Assembly (NCBI GenBank): GCA_012934845.2
Contig: WNNJ02002887.1
Span: forward strand, 1-64,000
DNA: 64,000 bases
Direction of reading: 5' to 3'
Source: Pomphorhynchus laevis
Lineage: Eukaryota > Acanthocephala > Palaeacanthocephala > Echinorhynchida > Pomphorhynchidae
Position 1 is the first letter of the stretch, and every line of letters starts with the position of its first letter. The notes under the pieces were generated by a model. That model had not been told where the DNA came from, did no database searches, and saw only the letters and a program-made list of their open reading frames with translations. A program made the position numbers and the translations under genes. This document shows positions 23,293 to 35,180 of the stretch, in pieces.

Positions 23293-24717
23293 TTTAGGAA
23301 CATTTAAATTATCCTTATAATAGTTTAAATAATCTGATCCCTTATAGTTTTAAATATAAATTGTAAATTATAAGTGAATTGTAAATTAAGTGATATGATC
23401 TACTTCCGATCATATCACTTAATCTACAGAATTCTTTGTAGATATTTTTAGATAGATATCTAAAAATCTATCTTTGTAGATTTTTAGTTCGTAGTAATCG
23501 TAATGTCATTGATACTTATTTAGTCGAAATATTTATAACCGAAATTGTCAATACTATCAATATTCTACGTAGTCGAAATGTTAATGGCATTTGCTTTAAT
23601 GCCTTATCGTCAATTGGTTCAATTATCCGGAAGTAAATAACACCATTGTGATTAAAGGATCTTGCTCGATTTTCGCTCTTCGTGAGATTTGAAGTAATTT
23701 GTCATACGGTTTAATGTATATGATGGTGCTAGTGTTCTAAATACAAATAATACCAAAAATGTTAGCTCCATCACATTCGAAAAAATCTAGTTACAGTCGT
23801 TATTATTATTTTGTCGTTGATATTCCATTAATTTTTTTATAAAAATAAGAATTTTTGTAAACAATAATTTTTTTATTGAAGATTGATATATAAAATAAAA
23901 AATAAATCAGAATTTGTTTAAACAATAATTTTTTATTGTTTAATTTTTTATTAAAAATGAAATTTATAAAATAAAACCAAATAAAAATTATATAATTTTA
24001 ACATATACAAACAAATCTTAAGAAAAATCTAAAAAACAAATCTCAACTGATCACTTAAGATGTTACCAAGTAATTTTACTATAGAATATGACGATGTTCA
24101 AATTCAAATGTTATATTTATAGCGAAATCTGCCTGAAATCTGAAATAACCAAAAACTGAAATGTCTTTATTCTTCTATATTAGAAATATTTATGTTCATA
24201 TTCAAATATCAGATATTTTTAAAATCGAAAGTATTTAGTTAAAAAAATTTAAAAAAAAATCCAATTACAGTCGTTATTATTTTGTCGCAAATTTAAAGTA
24301 ATAAAATAATTCAATAATAAAAAATTAATAAAATATTAAGCGAATAGAATTAAACATAATAGGTGTTATGCAGGATTCCATAACACAATATTATGAGTTT
24401 AATAATACGAATTTGAAATATAAAAGAGTGATTAACTGTTCAGGATGCAAATTAAGTTAGAAATCTACGAAACTATATGGATTAGGTCTTAATTGCACAA
24501 CTTTGTTGCGCATTTTTAAAGAGAAGGGCTAGAACAATTTAATTGCATTGTAATTTTATTTTTAATTTGGAATTGCATAATTATTTTGTTAAATAAAATA
24601 TAACAAAATATAAATACAAACAAAATATAATGGAGTATGTTTATTCAGGTTGAAATCTTATTATCTAAATTTGTAAATTTCGAATGTCAAAAGTGTGTAA
24701 TATGAAAATATAATAAA
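23293..24717. other. AT-rich region, no gene seen
   Basis: Very AT-rich. A short palindrome AAGTGATATGATC / GATCATATCACTT is at about 23390-23425. The words TTACAGTCGTTATTATTTTGTCG occur twice in part (about 23792 and 24265). No coding frame. Confidence 0.4.
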
Positions 24718-25001
24718 GCTACTAATCAGTCTGGGTGGGTCTCATCAGCTGCTGACCCAGACCTACATTTCACGTTTCGACCCTTATTATCTGCTTTCTC
24801 CGTACATTGATGCTGATCGGATTTGAACTCAGGAAGTCTGCATCACTATTCAACACTACATATTTTTATTCAACGCTACAGACGTCCTGAGTTCAAATCT
24901 GATCAGCATCAATGTACGGAGAAAGCAGATAATAAGGGTCGAAACGTGAAATGTAGGTCTGGGTCAGCAGCTGATGAGACCCACCCAGACTGATTAGTAG
25001 C
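24718..25001. repeat. Long palindrome with hammerhead-like boxes on both strands
   Basis: Arms of 123 bp (24718-24840 and 24879-25001) are reverse complements with few mismatches, separated by 38 bp. Each arm, read from the centre outward, contains GGGTC-GAAAC and 28 nt later CTGATGA-GACCC. GGGTC and GACCC pair perfectly, as stem II would in a type II (permuted) hammerhead. The intervening 23 nt do not form convincing stems I and III, so activity is doubtful. Confidence 0.65.
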
Positions 25002-25719
25002 GTCCTGCTGTATCAAAAATAAGATCAATACCTGTGAGGATAATATCGTGCCACAATCGGAAAAATTTCAGCTCACAGATGCAATCCAGTACAATATAAT
25101 AAAGCGTTTAAATATAATAAAGCATTTAGTGTCAAAGTAATCAATATTTGTAATTAAGTATGAAATAATTATTTCCACCTCTTGGCTTTGCTTGTTCCTG
25201 ACCTGTTTGTAGAAATTTATATACAATATTTGATACTATGGTTCTATCCAGGAAGGTGTGAGATCGATGTAACATTACTACTAAAATAATAAATATTTGT
25301 GAGTATAAAATAATTATTATATTTTAATTATATGAAAAATATCATTTTTTTATTTTTTCGAATAAATATTTTCTTGCAATAGCTGTTTCGACAGCTCATC
25401 TGCCGATTGCTCTTATTAGTTACTTTGATAGTTCCTGCTATCGAGAAAGTTAAAAAATAAAAAGTTTAATTTGAAAGTTCAAAGTATATAATGCAACATG
25501 TCGATAGCAGACGGTCAAATATAAACGAATGTTATTTTGATTTTTTTAATATAATCGTTCACTAAATATTTAACAGTAAAAGATCAGATGGATGTAATAA
25601 ATATTTCAAAAATAGATATTATTTTATCGGAACAAATAATATAACCGATTTATCGACAACACTTTTGCGAGCGGTTTAGAATTTCGCGGTAACCTCTTAG
25701 ATTTTAAAACGAATCAACT
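25002..25719. other. AT-rich spacer downstream of secreted-protein gene 1
   Basis: No gene recognised; would contain the 3' UTR of the minus-strand gene that ends at 25720. Confidence 0.4.
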
Positions 25720-26901
25720 TTAAATCGTGTTCGCATCCAATGGATTATCAGTCACCGTCAATGTTGTTTGTGAATGGTTAGTAGCCTCTTTATTGTTTAA
25801 GTCTTCTTTTGTAGATGATAGTTTTGCCGTCGAAAATGGCGGTATTTTCACAGGTATATTGGTTGATGAAAATCTTTCTTCTGAGGTAACTTTTTTCGAA
25901 GGATTTGATGATTCAAGTTTTGCTGATGACTCTTCCGTCGTCGTAGCTAATGGCTCATTTGTAGATGATTCATCCTTCAAAAATGATGTTCCTTCAGATA
26001 TATCTTTTTTCATAGAATGCAAGGACCCAACTGTAGATAATTTATCGGTCATAAACGTGGTTTGTTCATTTGCAATAGTAGAGATGAATCCAACTGTAGA
26101 TAATTTATCGGTCATAAACGTACTTTGCTCACTTGCATTAGTAGAGATGTTTTGAAAAGCATCTAAATCAGTCATTAACTGCTGAAACGGTCGTACTAAT
26201 GCATCATTAAGACTGTTTAATATTAAACTGACCTGTGTGACTAATTTTATTATTTCTGCTGTGTCTTTCTCCGTTATATTTGCTATAACATCTTCTTGCT
26301 TACCTTTATCGCTTTCCAATCTCGACAAAATTATCTCTAATTTATTAACGTGATCATTAATACTATCATTGCCAAAGTTATTAACAAATATATCCGAAAA
26401 ATTAGCATCAACCTCTTCGGTAGTTTTGCCGTTTATTCCTTTTGCATTAGTTACTTCTTCCGTGGTGTGATTGTCTTCAAGCATGTTTGATACTTGTATC
26501 AGGTATGCGATTGCCTTGATAACTTTACTATCGAGAAACGAATGATCGGTCTTGTTATTATCAACTTCTTGTCTTTTATCGATCGTACCGTGTTCTTTTT
26601 GATTTGTTCCTTGCTTAAATTTAACTTTATCAACCCATTCATTTGTATCGTTGCCGTCAATAAGTTTTAAGAGTGATATTATTACATCTTCAGGAATTTC
26701 AGCGAATTCCTTATCGATGGTTTCGATACTGGCTTGCTCTATGGATTCGTTATTATCAGCTTCGCGTAATGTTGACTTATGTTTCTCATCAGAGTCAATT
26801 TCCTCCGATGACTCACTACTTTTAGAAGGAAATCCTTTGATGAGCAGTGAAGTACACAGGACATAAATTAGTACTGACCACATACAAATTGATAATTTCA
26901 T
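25720..26901 (-). CDS. Secreted acidic protein, family copy 1
   Basis: 393 residues, unknown function. Residues 1-23 form a clear signal peptide (hydrophobic core WSVLIYVLCTSLLI, likely cleavage before GFPS). An acidic Ser/Glu-rich segment follows (24-60), then IPEDVIISLLKLIDG (69-83), a dibasic KR at 109-110 (candidate prohormone/furin-type site) and a helical region (about 180-250) with several NxS/T glycosylation sequons. The C-terminal third is Ser/Thr-rich with a 21-codon duplication (EQSTFMTDKLSTVG and EQTTFMTDKLSTVG). It shares architecture with the genes at 32149-32934 and 38220-38996. No intron is needed. No known domain recognised; an extracellular effector, venom or salivary role is only a guess. 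Confidence 0.85.
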   Translation of the reverse strand: MKLSICMWSVLIYVLCTSLLIKGFPSKSSESSEEIDSDEKHKSTLREADNNESIEQASIETIDKEFAEIPEDVIISLLKLIDGNDTNEWVDKVKFKQGTNQKEHGTIDKRQEVDNNKTDHSFLDSKVIKAIAYLIQVSNMLEDNHTTEEVTNAKGINGKTTEEVDANFSDIFVNNFGNDSINDHVNKLEIILSRLESDKGKQEDVIANITEKDTAEIIKLVTQVSLILNSLNDALVRPFQQLMTDLDAFQNISTNASEQSTFMTDKLSTVGFISTIANEQTTFMTDKLSTVGSLHSMKKDISEGTSFLKDESSTNEPLATTTEESSAKLESSNPSKKVTSEERFSSTNIPVKIPPFSTAKLSSTKEDLNNKEATNHSQTTLTVTDNPLDANTI

Positions 26902-26964
26902 GTTCTTATTGCGAAAGCTAATTCTGCTAAGAAAAAATTCTGCTTTAGAAAAAATATGAATGTG

Positions 26965-26985
26965 ATCGCTCTATATATATAAACT
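26965..26985 (-). promoter_or_regulatory. TATA box of secreted-protein gene 1
   Basis: On the minus strand TTTATATATATAGAG lies about 70-80 nt before the start codon, a plausible TATA box. Confidence 0.45.
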
Positions 26986-26999
26986 ACATAAAATATTCA

Positions 27000-28111
27000 C
27001 ATGAAAGTATCGATAATATGCTTTGATCATGATTGTCATGTTTGTGGATGTAACGCAATTGTATCAACAAGCCTTTCGGTTCTTCACATGATCAATGAAA
27101 TATATCCAACATAATGTCTAAATATTGATATATATATCAGAACTCCTATATCAATATATCTACAAAACTTCTGCTTAGCAGAATTTCCCTCGAAATATGC
27201 AGCGCATAATTAGTTTTCTTTTACGATCAAAATACAATCGTAAAGAACAACAAGTTGAAATACTTAAACTACTTTAACTACCATTTTAATAAACAACAAT
27301 TTAAAATCACGTATGCAGCGAGCATTAATATTAATTAATAAAAATTAAAAAAATAAATTATTTATTAATTATTCTCTAAATTATAAATTATTAATTAATT
27401 ATAATTAATTTACAAAATGCACAGGTTATATTTAAAAACGGAGTTCAGAAATAAACTAAACTTTGTTAAATTTCATCAAAACGTAATGCGTGAAAAGTTT
27501 ATAACAAATCATTTATAGAAATGATTAAAAATAATTGACATTGATCCATTTATTAAATTTGCAATCATGGAGCAGGATCAATAAAACACTAATTTATTTT
27601 TACATGTCGTTACCTGCTGGAAACATCAGAAGAAACAAAGCGTGCAATTTGTTTTTGAATCACATTTCGATGATGCAGGAATTTGAAAATTTCTGAAATT
27701 ATCATACTCCAAAACTTCAAATTCAATAAATATTAACAACTAATTAAATTATTTGTGCATCAAAAAGTGATCTTAATTAAATTTACTTGTTCTAAGAACA
27801 TTTGATTCACAAACCCTCTCTCATTTGATTCGTATTTATGATTTACTCTCTTCTTTAACAAATGAGGATGAGTGGAATATAATATAATATAATATAATTA
27901 TATATTATATATATTATATATATATATATATTATATATAATTACATATTTTATAATTATATTTTAATATAAATAAAAATGTAGTTTTTAGTGGTTTATTG
28001 CCTTTACAAATTCTCTTTTATTAAAGCTTGATATTTGGATTTTATTGATTGGTCGTGATTGTAAATGTGGAATATTTTAATATGTATATTGTGAAATAGT
28101 TTTAAGAATTA
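27000..28111. other. Upstream region of gene 1 with an old copy of the family flank
   Basis: Positions about 27523-27603 resemble 33605-33680 and 39720-39795 (shared words TTTATTAAATTTG, GATCAATAAA or AATCAATAAA). The distance to the start codon is similar in all three (about 620-730 bp), so the genes were duplicated together with their flanks. An AT microsatellite is at about 27880-27960. Otherwise nothing. Confidence 0.55.
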
Positions 28112-28255
28112 AATCAACTTATTGTCTTTTATCGATCGTACCGTGTTCTTTTTGATTTGTTCCTTGTTTAAATTTAACTTTATCAACCATTCATTTGTAT
28201 CGTTGCCGTCAATAAGTTTTAAAAATGATATTATTACATCTTCAGGAATTTCAGC
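28112..28255 (-). pseudogene. Fragment of secreted-protein gene 1
   Basis: 144 bp nearly identical (only a few differences) to 26559-26702 of gene 1, in the same orientation, without the rest of the gene. It covers the IPEDVIISLL to KR region. One base is missing relative to the gene, so the frame is broken. A recent partial duplication. Confidence 0.9.
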
Positions 28256-28325
28256 TAATACCCTCACGTGACCTACACTGGAACTCAGCTAATACCCTCA
28301 CGTGACTTATAAATACTCGATTCTT
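28252..28325 (+). repeat. Short tandem duplication next to a TATA-like box
   Basis: CAGCTAATACCCTCACGTGA occurs at about 28252 and again at about 28286. The second is followed by TTATAAATACTCGATTC, which resembles a TATA box. It may be a core promoter of an unseen element; no gene follows. Confidence 0.4.
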
Positions 28326-29339
28326 AGCTCCAGATTACTCTGCGAACGCAGGAAGGAAAACCTTCAAATTTTTCAGTTAGTTCCGCATAAATGCTCAGTC
28401 CGCAGCGAGATTACGATTAACTATATAATACACCATTAATATTAAATATAATACGTTAATTTAATACATACAAAAACAAATGTTTTACAGCAAAGCAGTC
28501 GAGACGCAGTCTGACGACATGGCTTCCAACATGCACACGATGTTGCCCCGTTGAATTTCAGCGCTGATTCGCTGTAGCATCCATCTACATGCACGTGGCA
28601 CTTGAGTCATATTTCTTAATCGATTTCCGAGGAAGAGCAGAAACTTCATACACAGTTTGATTTACTTATCTATCTCAAATGTAACGCATATTTTATTCAT
28701 AAACAACTTACAAGTGACATTTTAAATATTAATTATTAGAAATTAATAAGAACTTATTCAACAAGAGAACGGCATGTTTAGAAGACTGGTGTTGAAACCT
28801 TGCAAGATCAGCAAGATCAGCAAGATCTTTTTGAGTTTTTTAATATATGTAAATAAAAAATCATTTTAGTAATTTGAAATAATTATATGTTTATAAATAA
28901 TAATTTACTAATTAATAATGTTTTTACTCACTATTTAATTTTAGCAAAATTTAAAACTTTACATATATAATCGAAGTCCAGTTTTGCTGCAGCAAATATG
29001 GATTAACAATCAATTGTAGACAGCATTGGCTCGTAGACCGCAGTGTTAAATGATTATTCGCATTAAGAATATATAGAAATTTGATCAATTTGGAATCCTA
29101 CGAGATTCAGTGAACTCGTAATTGACGGATACTCATATGTACCTTATTTAGAGAATTACAAGAGATCCCCAAACGCAACAAACCAATAAAAGTGATTTAC
29201 GCAACTAAGTTTCATCTAGCATCGTTAAAAATTGCTAGTATCCTACAGTGTTCGCAAAAGCAGTTGAAACGCATCATAACCACTTCATCCGGCTAACACT
29301 ATATATAGTTAATTATGGCTAATTATAGTTAATTACCGA
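28326..29339. other. Non-coding stretch
   Basis: No coding frame. GC content is locally higher at 28480-28640 without recognisable similarity. Confidence 0.35.
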
Positions 29340-30030
29340 CAGCAGCTTTCAATATACATTGGACCGTTGTTTCTTAAACATTTGTTATTTCGCAAGAAAT
29401 ACCGAATTTCTTACGAAATGTGGTATTTATAGAAAATTGTTTCTTGATATACTGGACTTCGATTCGCGACTTTCACTAGTGTCGCCGGGTACTCCATAAT
29501 TTCGGTGCTAAAGTGGTCGTCTAGAAGTGACATGGTGACTGAAAGTCGTGAATCGAAGTCCAGTCTATCAAGCAACACCATTTAGTATAAATGCCGTATT
29601 TCGTAAGAAATCCTGGACCGTTGTTTACTCAGCACATCCGTGCACTACTATTATACCTGCCGTATCCATTTAGGATCCAACGAGTGCAACGACAATTCAG
29701 CAACAACCTCTGCCTAGTGTTTAAGGATGGTCCGCACAGCAATTCGATCTGGTAAAGAGCGTAAGCCTCAGTCAATTAAGCAAAGTGTCGGAAACGCCTT
29801 TATTCACAATGTCACACAGGCAACCGAAACGACCAGTGTGTACCTCATTCTACTGATGAGTGTTTCTGGGTATCTATCATTTCGATGCTGAAGTGGTCGT
29901 CTAGAAGTGACATGGAGCCTAAAAGTCGTGAAAAAAGTCCAGTCCATCAAGCAACACCATTTTATATAAATGTCGCATTTCGTAAGAAATCTTGGACCGT
30001 TGTTTACTCGACACTTACCAGTATATATGA
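29340..30030. repeat. Further copies of the 365-bp repeat, with an inverted junction
   Basis: Positions 29500-30030 hold one and a half units of the repeat seen at 20534-21912 (same GCCGTATTTCGTAAG and CCGAAACGACCAGTG words). 29405-29486 is an inverted copy of the start of this unit (partner 29529-29612), forming arms of about 82 bp. Confidence 0.75.
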
Positions 30031-30130
30031 TAGTCTAGGTTCGAACCGCACCCGATATCTTGTTTTAATAAATACTTTAATGTAAACTATTTAGGAGAAT
30101 CAAACGGGTAAACATAAAAAATAAATTTTA

Positions 30131-30484
30131 GAAACTTACAATTCAAAAAAGCTTTCGGTTTAATATGCCTTTGATATGATTTGATTTGTCAATTTTAAGT
30201 GATTTCTAAGTGCATATACACAGCATTTATAGTACAAGTTGTCAAGTATTATAATACGTGACAATATTATAATACGTGACAACATTATAATACGTGACAA
30301 TATTATAATTCGTGACAACATTATAATACGTGACAATATTATAATACGTGACAACATTATAATACGTGACAATATTGTAAAACGTGACAATATTGTAATA
30401 TAAATGCAGTGCATATGCACTTACAAATCAGTAAAAATTGACAAAGGCATATTAAGCCGAAAGATTTTTTAAATTGTAAGTTTC
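30131..30484. mobile_element. MITE with TA target site and internal minisatellite
   Basis: 354-bp element bounded by GAAACTTACAATT and its complement. The outer 43 bp of the two ends match at 40 positions, and the inverted similarity goes on inward for over 100 bp with a short insertion on the left. It is flanked by TA on both sides (30129-30130, 30485-30486), as for Tc1/mariner-type MITEs. No ORF. Confidence 0.85.
30247..30402. repeat. 18-bp minisatellite inside the MITE
   Basis: About eight to nine copies of ATTATAATACGTGACAAY, with alternating C/T at the last position, suggesting a 36-bp higher-order unit. Confidence 0.9.
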
Positions 30485-30839
30485 TATAAATTATTTTTCA
30501 TCTTATTGGGATGAGAAATATTATTACATATTATTGTTCGGGAACCATTAATCTTCAGATTTGTGAAGTTTATTTGGCACCTTTGAGTTTTTGTTTTATC
30601 AGAATCTCTTAGGCAGACTATATATTATATAATATTTATATTATGTAATATATACATTTCGATGACAGCTCGCAGAGACAAGGAAAATATACTTTTACAG
30701 TAGATTAGCATTAGTAGAAATTAAAGGCAACTGAGCATCCATATTTGCCTAGCGATAAATGTGCTGATCAGTATTCATCCCAGATGATTCATCTGTGTGC
30801 AGTCGTCTATACAAAGCGCGAATATTCACTCGGGTCTGC
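30485..30839. other. Non-coding stretch
   Basis: AT-rich, nothing recognised before the LINE fragment. Confidence 0.35.
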
Positions 30840-31990
30840 CAGCTTTTTACGGTCAGTCAGAAAAAGGAGGTCGCTATCACTATGCTTTTAGCCACCCTCT
30901 CCGATTTAAATGACATAAACACCAGCCGAAGGTATTTAGGGTAATAAAACATTATCATGTGTCTTAAAGATATATGGCCATCATTGATTCAAAACACCTT
31001 CATCTCCATTTCCGAAAATAGCGCTTAAGCGTAAAATCCGAGACCATTTAAGTATGCGCAATTTAATCTCACCTATTCTCATGTGCTTATGAAAGATCGC
31101 TCAGTCTATTCACCTATCGGTTAAGTTTATCAGTTTTGTCAAGAGAACAGTCATCAGCTGCTGTAGCTGTTTTTATCGACTTTTCTGCTTTTCATTTTGC
31201 TATCTCTTATCTAATGATCCTTGGGTTACCTGTAAAAATTGTTCACAGGCTGGAGATTGCTGTATACTAAGCTATTCTTTACCCAGATGTGCCTGATGAG
31301 CGTCAGTTTTACCAATTACAGGTGTGCCTTGAAGGCTCCCCACTTTCTCCTATCTTATATCTTGATACCTTCATTGTACTTTTCAAATAACAGCTCTGTG
31401 TTCACGACGCAGGTGCAAAGATGTAGTCTCGAACATAAGCCGTTTCTTCATAAGATTAAAAGGCCAGTTGCCACCTTCAATCTTCTCCTCGGTTCATCCA
31501 AATCGCAGGTAGTCGTCTTCAATGACACCACTTCCACCGAGAAAAAGCTATTGTGATATTTAGCTAAAGCTAAAGCAATATCTTCTCTTTCCTCCATTAT
31601 GAACAACCAACCTCTCCCAGCCTTTACACATCGAGTAAGATACCTTTGGTTACCATTACGGTTAAATGAACGACCGGATTAGACTTGAATAGGTTTAAAT
31701 TGTCTAAAGTGAGCTGGATTTGCAATGAAACGGGCTAACGTTTGTCGAAAAGAGGGAGTGCTCAGGTGCGGCTTTGTTGCACCTGGGCAATCTCGCGATT
31801 AGTCTTATTTTTTAGAGGACGTCCCAAAAAGCAAGGACTGAGATATCTAAAGTTTCTTACGTCGAGATTACCGAACATAGACGCCTCGATTAAATCCTTA
31901 GGTATGTGAGAAACCTTGAATGGTTCAGTCGGAAGTTGGAGCGCTGATGTATGGGGTGGGCCTCGATCCCACTGGATTACTAACTGATTA
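30840..31990 (+). mobile_element. LINE fragment (family A), decayed
   Basis: Shows the family A order at DNA level: the ATGCTTTTAGCC region (30885), a decayed FHGF-like region (about 31080), the block around GTGCCTTGAAGGCTCCCCAC (31322), and the 3' part GGACGTCC (31819). It is more decayed than the copies at 1536 and 60827, with many frame breaks. Confidence 0.7.
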
Positions 31991-32148
31991 AGAAGACAAT
32001 GTGGAAATTAAATTATAAAACGTTTTTGATTGATTGTTTTCTGACGGTTAAATTTGTTTATTAGCTGCATGTTGTTTATAGTAAAATAATCCATTATTAT
32101 TAAAAAATAAAAAAAAATCATTTGTATTTTTAAATGTTTGAAATATAT

Positions 32149-32934
32149 TTAAATGTTGTTATTTTTCATTAAAGTTTTGTCTGTATTAGTGGTCGTATTA
32201 TTGAATGTGTTTCTTGTGCCATGCAGCAATTTCCGAAAATATCGCATTAATCCCTCGTAAATCTTGCTCAAAACTAAATCAGCTTGTTTAAGTAACTTTA
32301 TAGTTTCAACGTTGTCCGTCTTGGTGTTATTAACGGTTACATCATTAAAATAAATTGTTACATTACTGAGCAATACGTCTTCAATATGTAGTAACCTTGA
32401 AATATTTTCGAAGTTAAAAACATATTTGCCGTTAATGTCAATGCTATCATCATTTTCAAATTCATTTTCTGTAACTTCGTTTTGAATTTCTTCAGTGTTA
32501 ACTGTATAATCTGAATATAATTCGGCATTAACTACCTTTGGCAATTTTGTCATAGGAGTGATGGTTATATCTGAACTATTAATTTGAACCAACTCATCGG
32601 AGATTGCAGATGCTAAGTCAATTTCTTTTTGCCGTTTGTTAAAATTGTTTGTTTTGATCGGTATTGCCTGAGTCGTTTCTTCTTCAGATGATGAATGTCC
32701 AGAAGTAAGGTTGCTGCTATTAAATATTTCAAACAGCGATATAATGAAATCTTTGGGAATTCCAGAAAGTCTTTTAATTTTCGTGTTAATATTTGCTCTA
32801 TCTATAGAATTCTTGAAATTATCATCAGATTCAACTTCAGATGATTCAATACTTTCAAAGGGCAATCCATGGACGATCAGAATACCAAAGAAAATGCAAA
32901 TTAGAATATACTGAATATGATACACAACCTTCAT
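32149..32934 (-). CDS. Secreted acidic protein, family copy 2
   Basis: 261 residues. Signal peptide 1-23 (hydrophobic ILICIFFGILIV, likely cleavage before LPFES). Acidic segment SIESSEVESDD (28-38), IPKDFIISLFEIFN (59-72), dibasic KR at 100-101, then a Glu/Asn-rich part with many N-glycosylation sequons and a helical C-terminal half (about 175-250, LLKQADLVLSKIYEGLMRYF). The motif order and spacing match copies 1 and 3, although pairwise identity is low. On the minus strand a TATA-like CTTATATACT lies about 35-45 nt before the start codon. Function unknown. Confidence 0.82.
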   Translation of the reverse strand: MKVVYHIQYILICIFFGILIVHGLPFESIESSEVESDDNFKNSIDRANINTKIKRLSGIPKDFIISLFEIFNSSNLTSGHSSSEEETTQAIPIKTNNFNKRQKEIDLASAISDELVQINSSDITITPMTKLPKVVNAELYSDYTVNTEEIQNEVTENEFENDDSIDINGKYVFNFENISRLLHIEDVLLSNVTIYFNDVTVNNTKTDNVETIKLLKQADLVLSKIYEGLMRYFRKLLHGTRNTFNNTTTNTDKTLMKNNNI

Positions 32935-33012
32935 TTCGTTTTAGAAAGCAACTTACACATATTAGTATATAAGCTAATATAAAAAATTATTTTTTATGGT
33001 GATTTGTTGATC

Positions 33013-35180
33013 ATATATCTGCCAAAAATATTGGTGTCACTTTAATCAAATGGCTGCACTGATTTGGCACAGGTTCAATACGAGAAAACAATTCATACTC
33101 ATGATATATCTATCATAATAAATAGTGACTTTTCATATCACATTAATGTCTACAATTTATTTGACGGCCTTTGTAAAAATGCCTTCAGAAACGCAATTGG
33201 GATTTGCGCATTTTCCATGATTGCTGTCTTACCACAATTTGATAACAACTATATTTCTGATCGGTTAATAATACATTAGCTACATTAAAGACATTAATAA
33301 AAATATTTAAATATTTTAAAATGTAATTTTAAAACATTTATTGATCAAATGAGAATGAATAGAATTTTTATTGAAATCGAACTGTCATCAACATGATGTT
33401 TTGATGAAAAAGCGGCACAACTAATCATTTGAATGTCTTCTTCATTAGAGAAATTAGTTTTTTCTTCAACTAATTCAATGTATTCTTCATTAAAGTATTT
33501 AAATTATTGCTTTTACAATACTGTACCTCAAGAAATACAGCATATTTTAACGACATCAAAATTGTTCAATTTAGTAATGCAGATGCATTCGAAAATTAAA
33601 TTATTTAAAAATAACTGATTTTGATTTATTTATTAAATTTGTAATTTTGAAGCTAAATCAATAAACTTATTTTAGCAACATTGAACTATTAGACGCGTTC
33701 AATTTTTCTCTTTATTTTAGATTGAATCGTTATTAAATGAAGTAAAAGAGTTTGTATTAAATCAAATAAATCATTTTATCCACGTACAATGTAATTTCGT
33801 GTTTCTGCGATGTAATTTACATTTAAACAGCTTTGGCTGGATTTAGATCGGAAACAATCACTGGGAAATTTTGACAATCTTAGTTCATTTGCAGATTAGT
33901 CGCATTTAGAAATGCAGTGCTTAAACTCATTTAATATTTTATATAAAATTTAAAATAAAATGTTATATAAAATGCAAAATAAAACAACATTTTTATATTA
34001 AAAATGTTTATTTGATGGGTATTTATTTGATAAAGATTAAAAATCAACTCGGGTTTATATTACTTTAACAAACTAAAGTATAAATTTGAAAAGACTACGA
34101 TTAAATCTTTATTTGCGCACAAAAGATAACCGAAAATCGTACTATTAAGGCTACTTTTGAAATTTATAAGCTTATTGAAAAAACTGGTAAGGATCATACT
34201 ATAGGAGAAAATTTGATAGAAACATGTATTTAGGCATTTTTGAAAATCGTTCAGAGAAACGAAGATAAAGACGTTAAATATATGCCTCTTAGTAACAATA
34301 CTGTTAGCAGGAGAATAGATGAAATGGGTGCCAATGTCGAAGAACAGTTAGTAGAGAAATTAAAGGTGAAAGAATTCTCACTTCAAATGGATGAAACAAC
34401 ATTGAGGTACATCTATGCAGTATTTATGGCTTATGTTAAATACATCGACAATAATGATTTTTGTGAAGAAATGCTATTTTGTAAATCTTTTGAAGTAGTA
34501 TCACCGCTAAAGATATTTTCAAAACTTAAAGGCTATTTGACAACAAAAAATATACAAATAAAAAACATAACATCTTATGTTTCAGATGGTGTTCATAAAA
34601 TGACGGGTAAACATAACGGTTGTTTAAAATTGATAAAAAATTAAAATCCTGAAATGCTCGTGTTACACTGTGTTATTTACAGCGAAAACTTAGCCGCTAA
34701 AAATATTTATCCTGTTCTTAGTGAGATATTAAGTTCTGTATTAAAATGCATTAATTTTATCAAGGTTAACTCAAAAACAGAGCGTCTTTTTTAAATGTTT
34801 TGTGAAGGACAAAGTGCAGACTACGTGAAACTTCTACTTCGCACTCATGTAAGATGGCTTTCAAAAGGAAACTGCCTAAAAATTTTTATGGAGCTTAATA
34901 TACTAAACAAGTAACTTCAAGGGAAAAATAAAACTATTATTGATCTAAAAGCAAATATTTATGGCTTTATTGCTATTATTGATTTGAGCAGAGATTTAAT
35001 TTTGAAGAAAAACTTTGAAAGTTTTTTTAACTCGATAAATGTGAAGTAAGTGATAATGGTTTATTTATTATATCAAATCATCTGAAACAGTTATCTACTG
35101 AATTGAAAGAAATATTTTCTGATTCAAAAGAATTTATTTTCCCAACATGGCTAACTCAGCCAATGTTAGCAGATCTTTTA
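33013..35180. repeat. Segmental duplication block 1 (partner 39105-41297)
   Basis: About 2.2 kb shared with 39105-41297. The first 250 bp are about 93-95 percent identical with a 25-bp indel; from about 33240 on there are only a handful of differences. The left border is about 80 bp upstream of the start codon of secreted gene 2, and likewise for gene 3. The block includes a hAT transposase piece. Confidence 0.92.

Noticed and set aside
25727-26155. 142-residue plus-strand frame
   Set aside because: Antisense shadow of secreted-protein gene 1, which has the signal peptide and paralogues.
30030-30060. GGTTCGAACC, a B-box-like motif suggesting a tRNA or tRNA-derived SINE
   Set aside because: No A box or cloverleaf can be formed around it.
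30160-30420. 86-residue frame rich in ILSRII repeats
   Set aside because: Translation of the 18-bp minisatellite inside the MITE.
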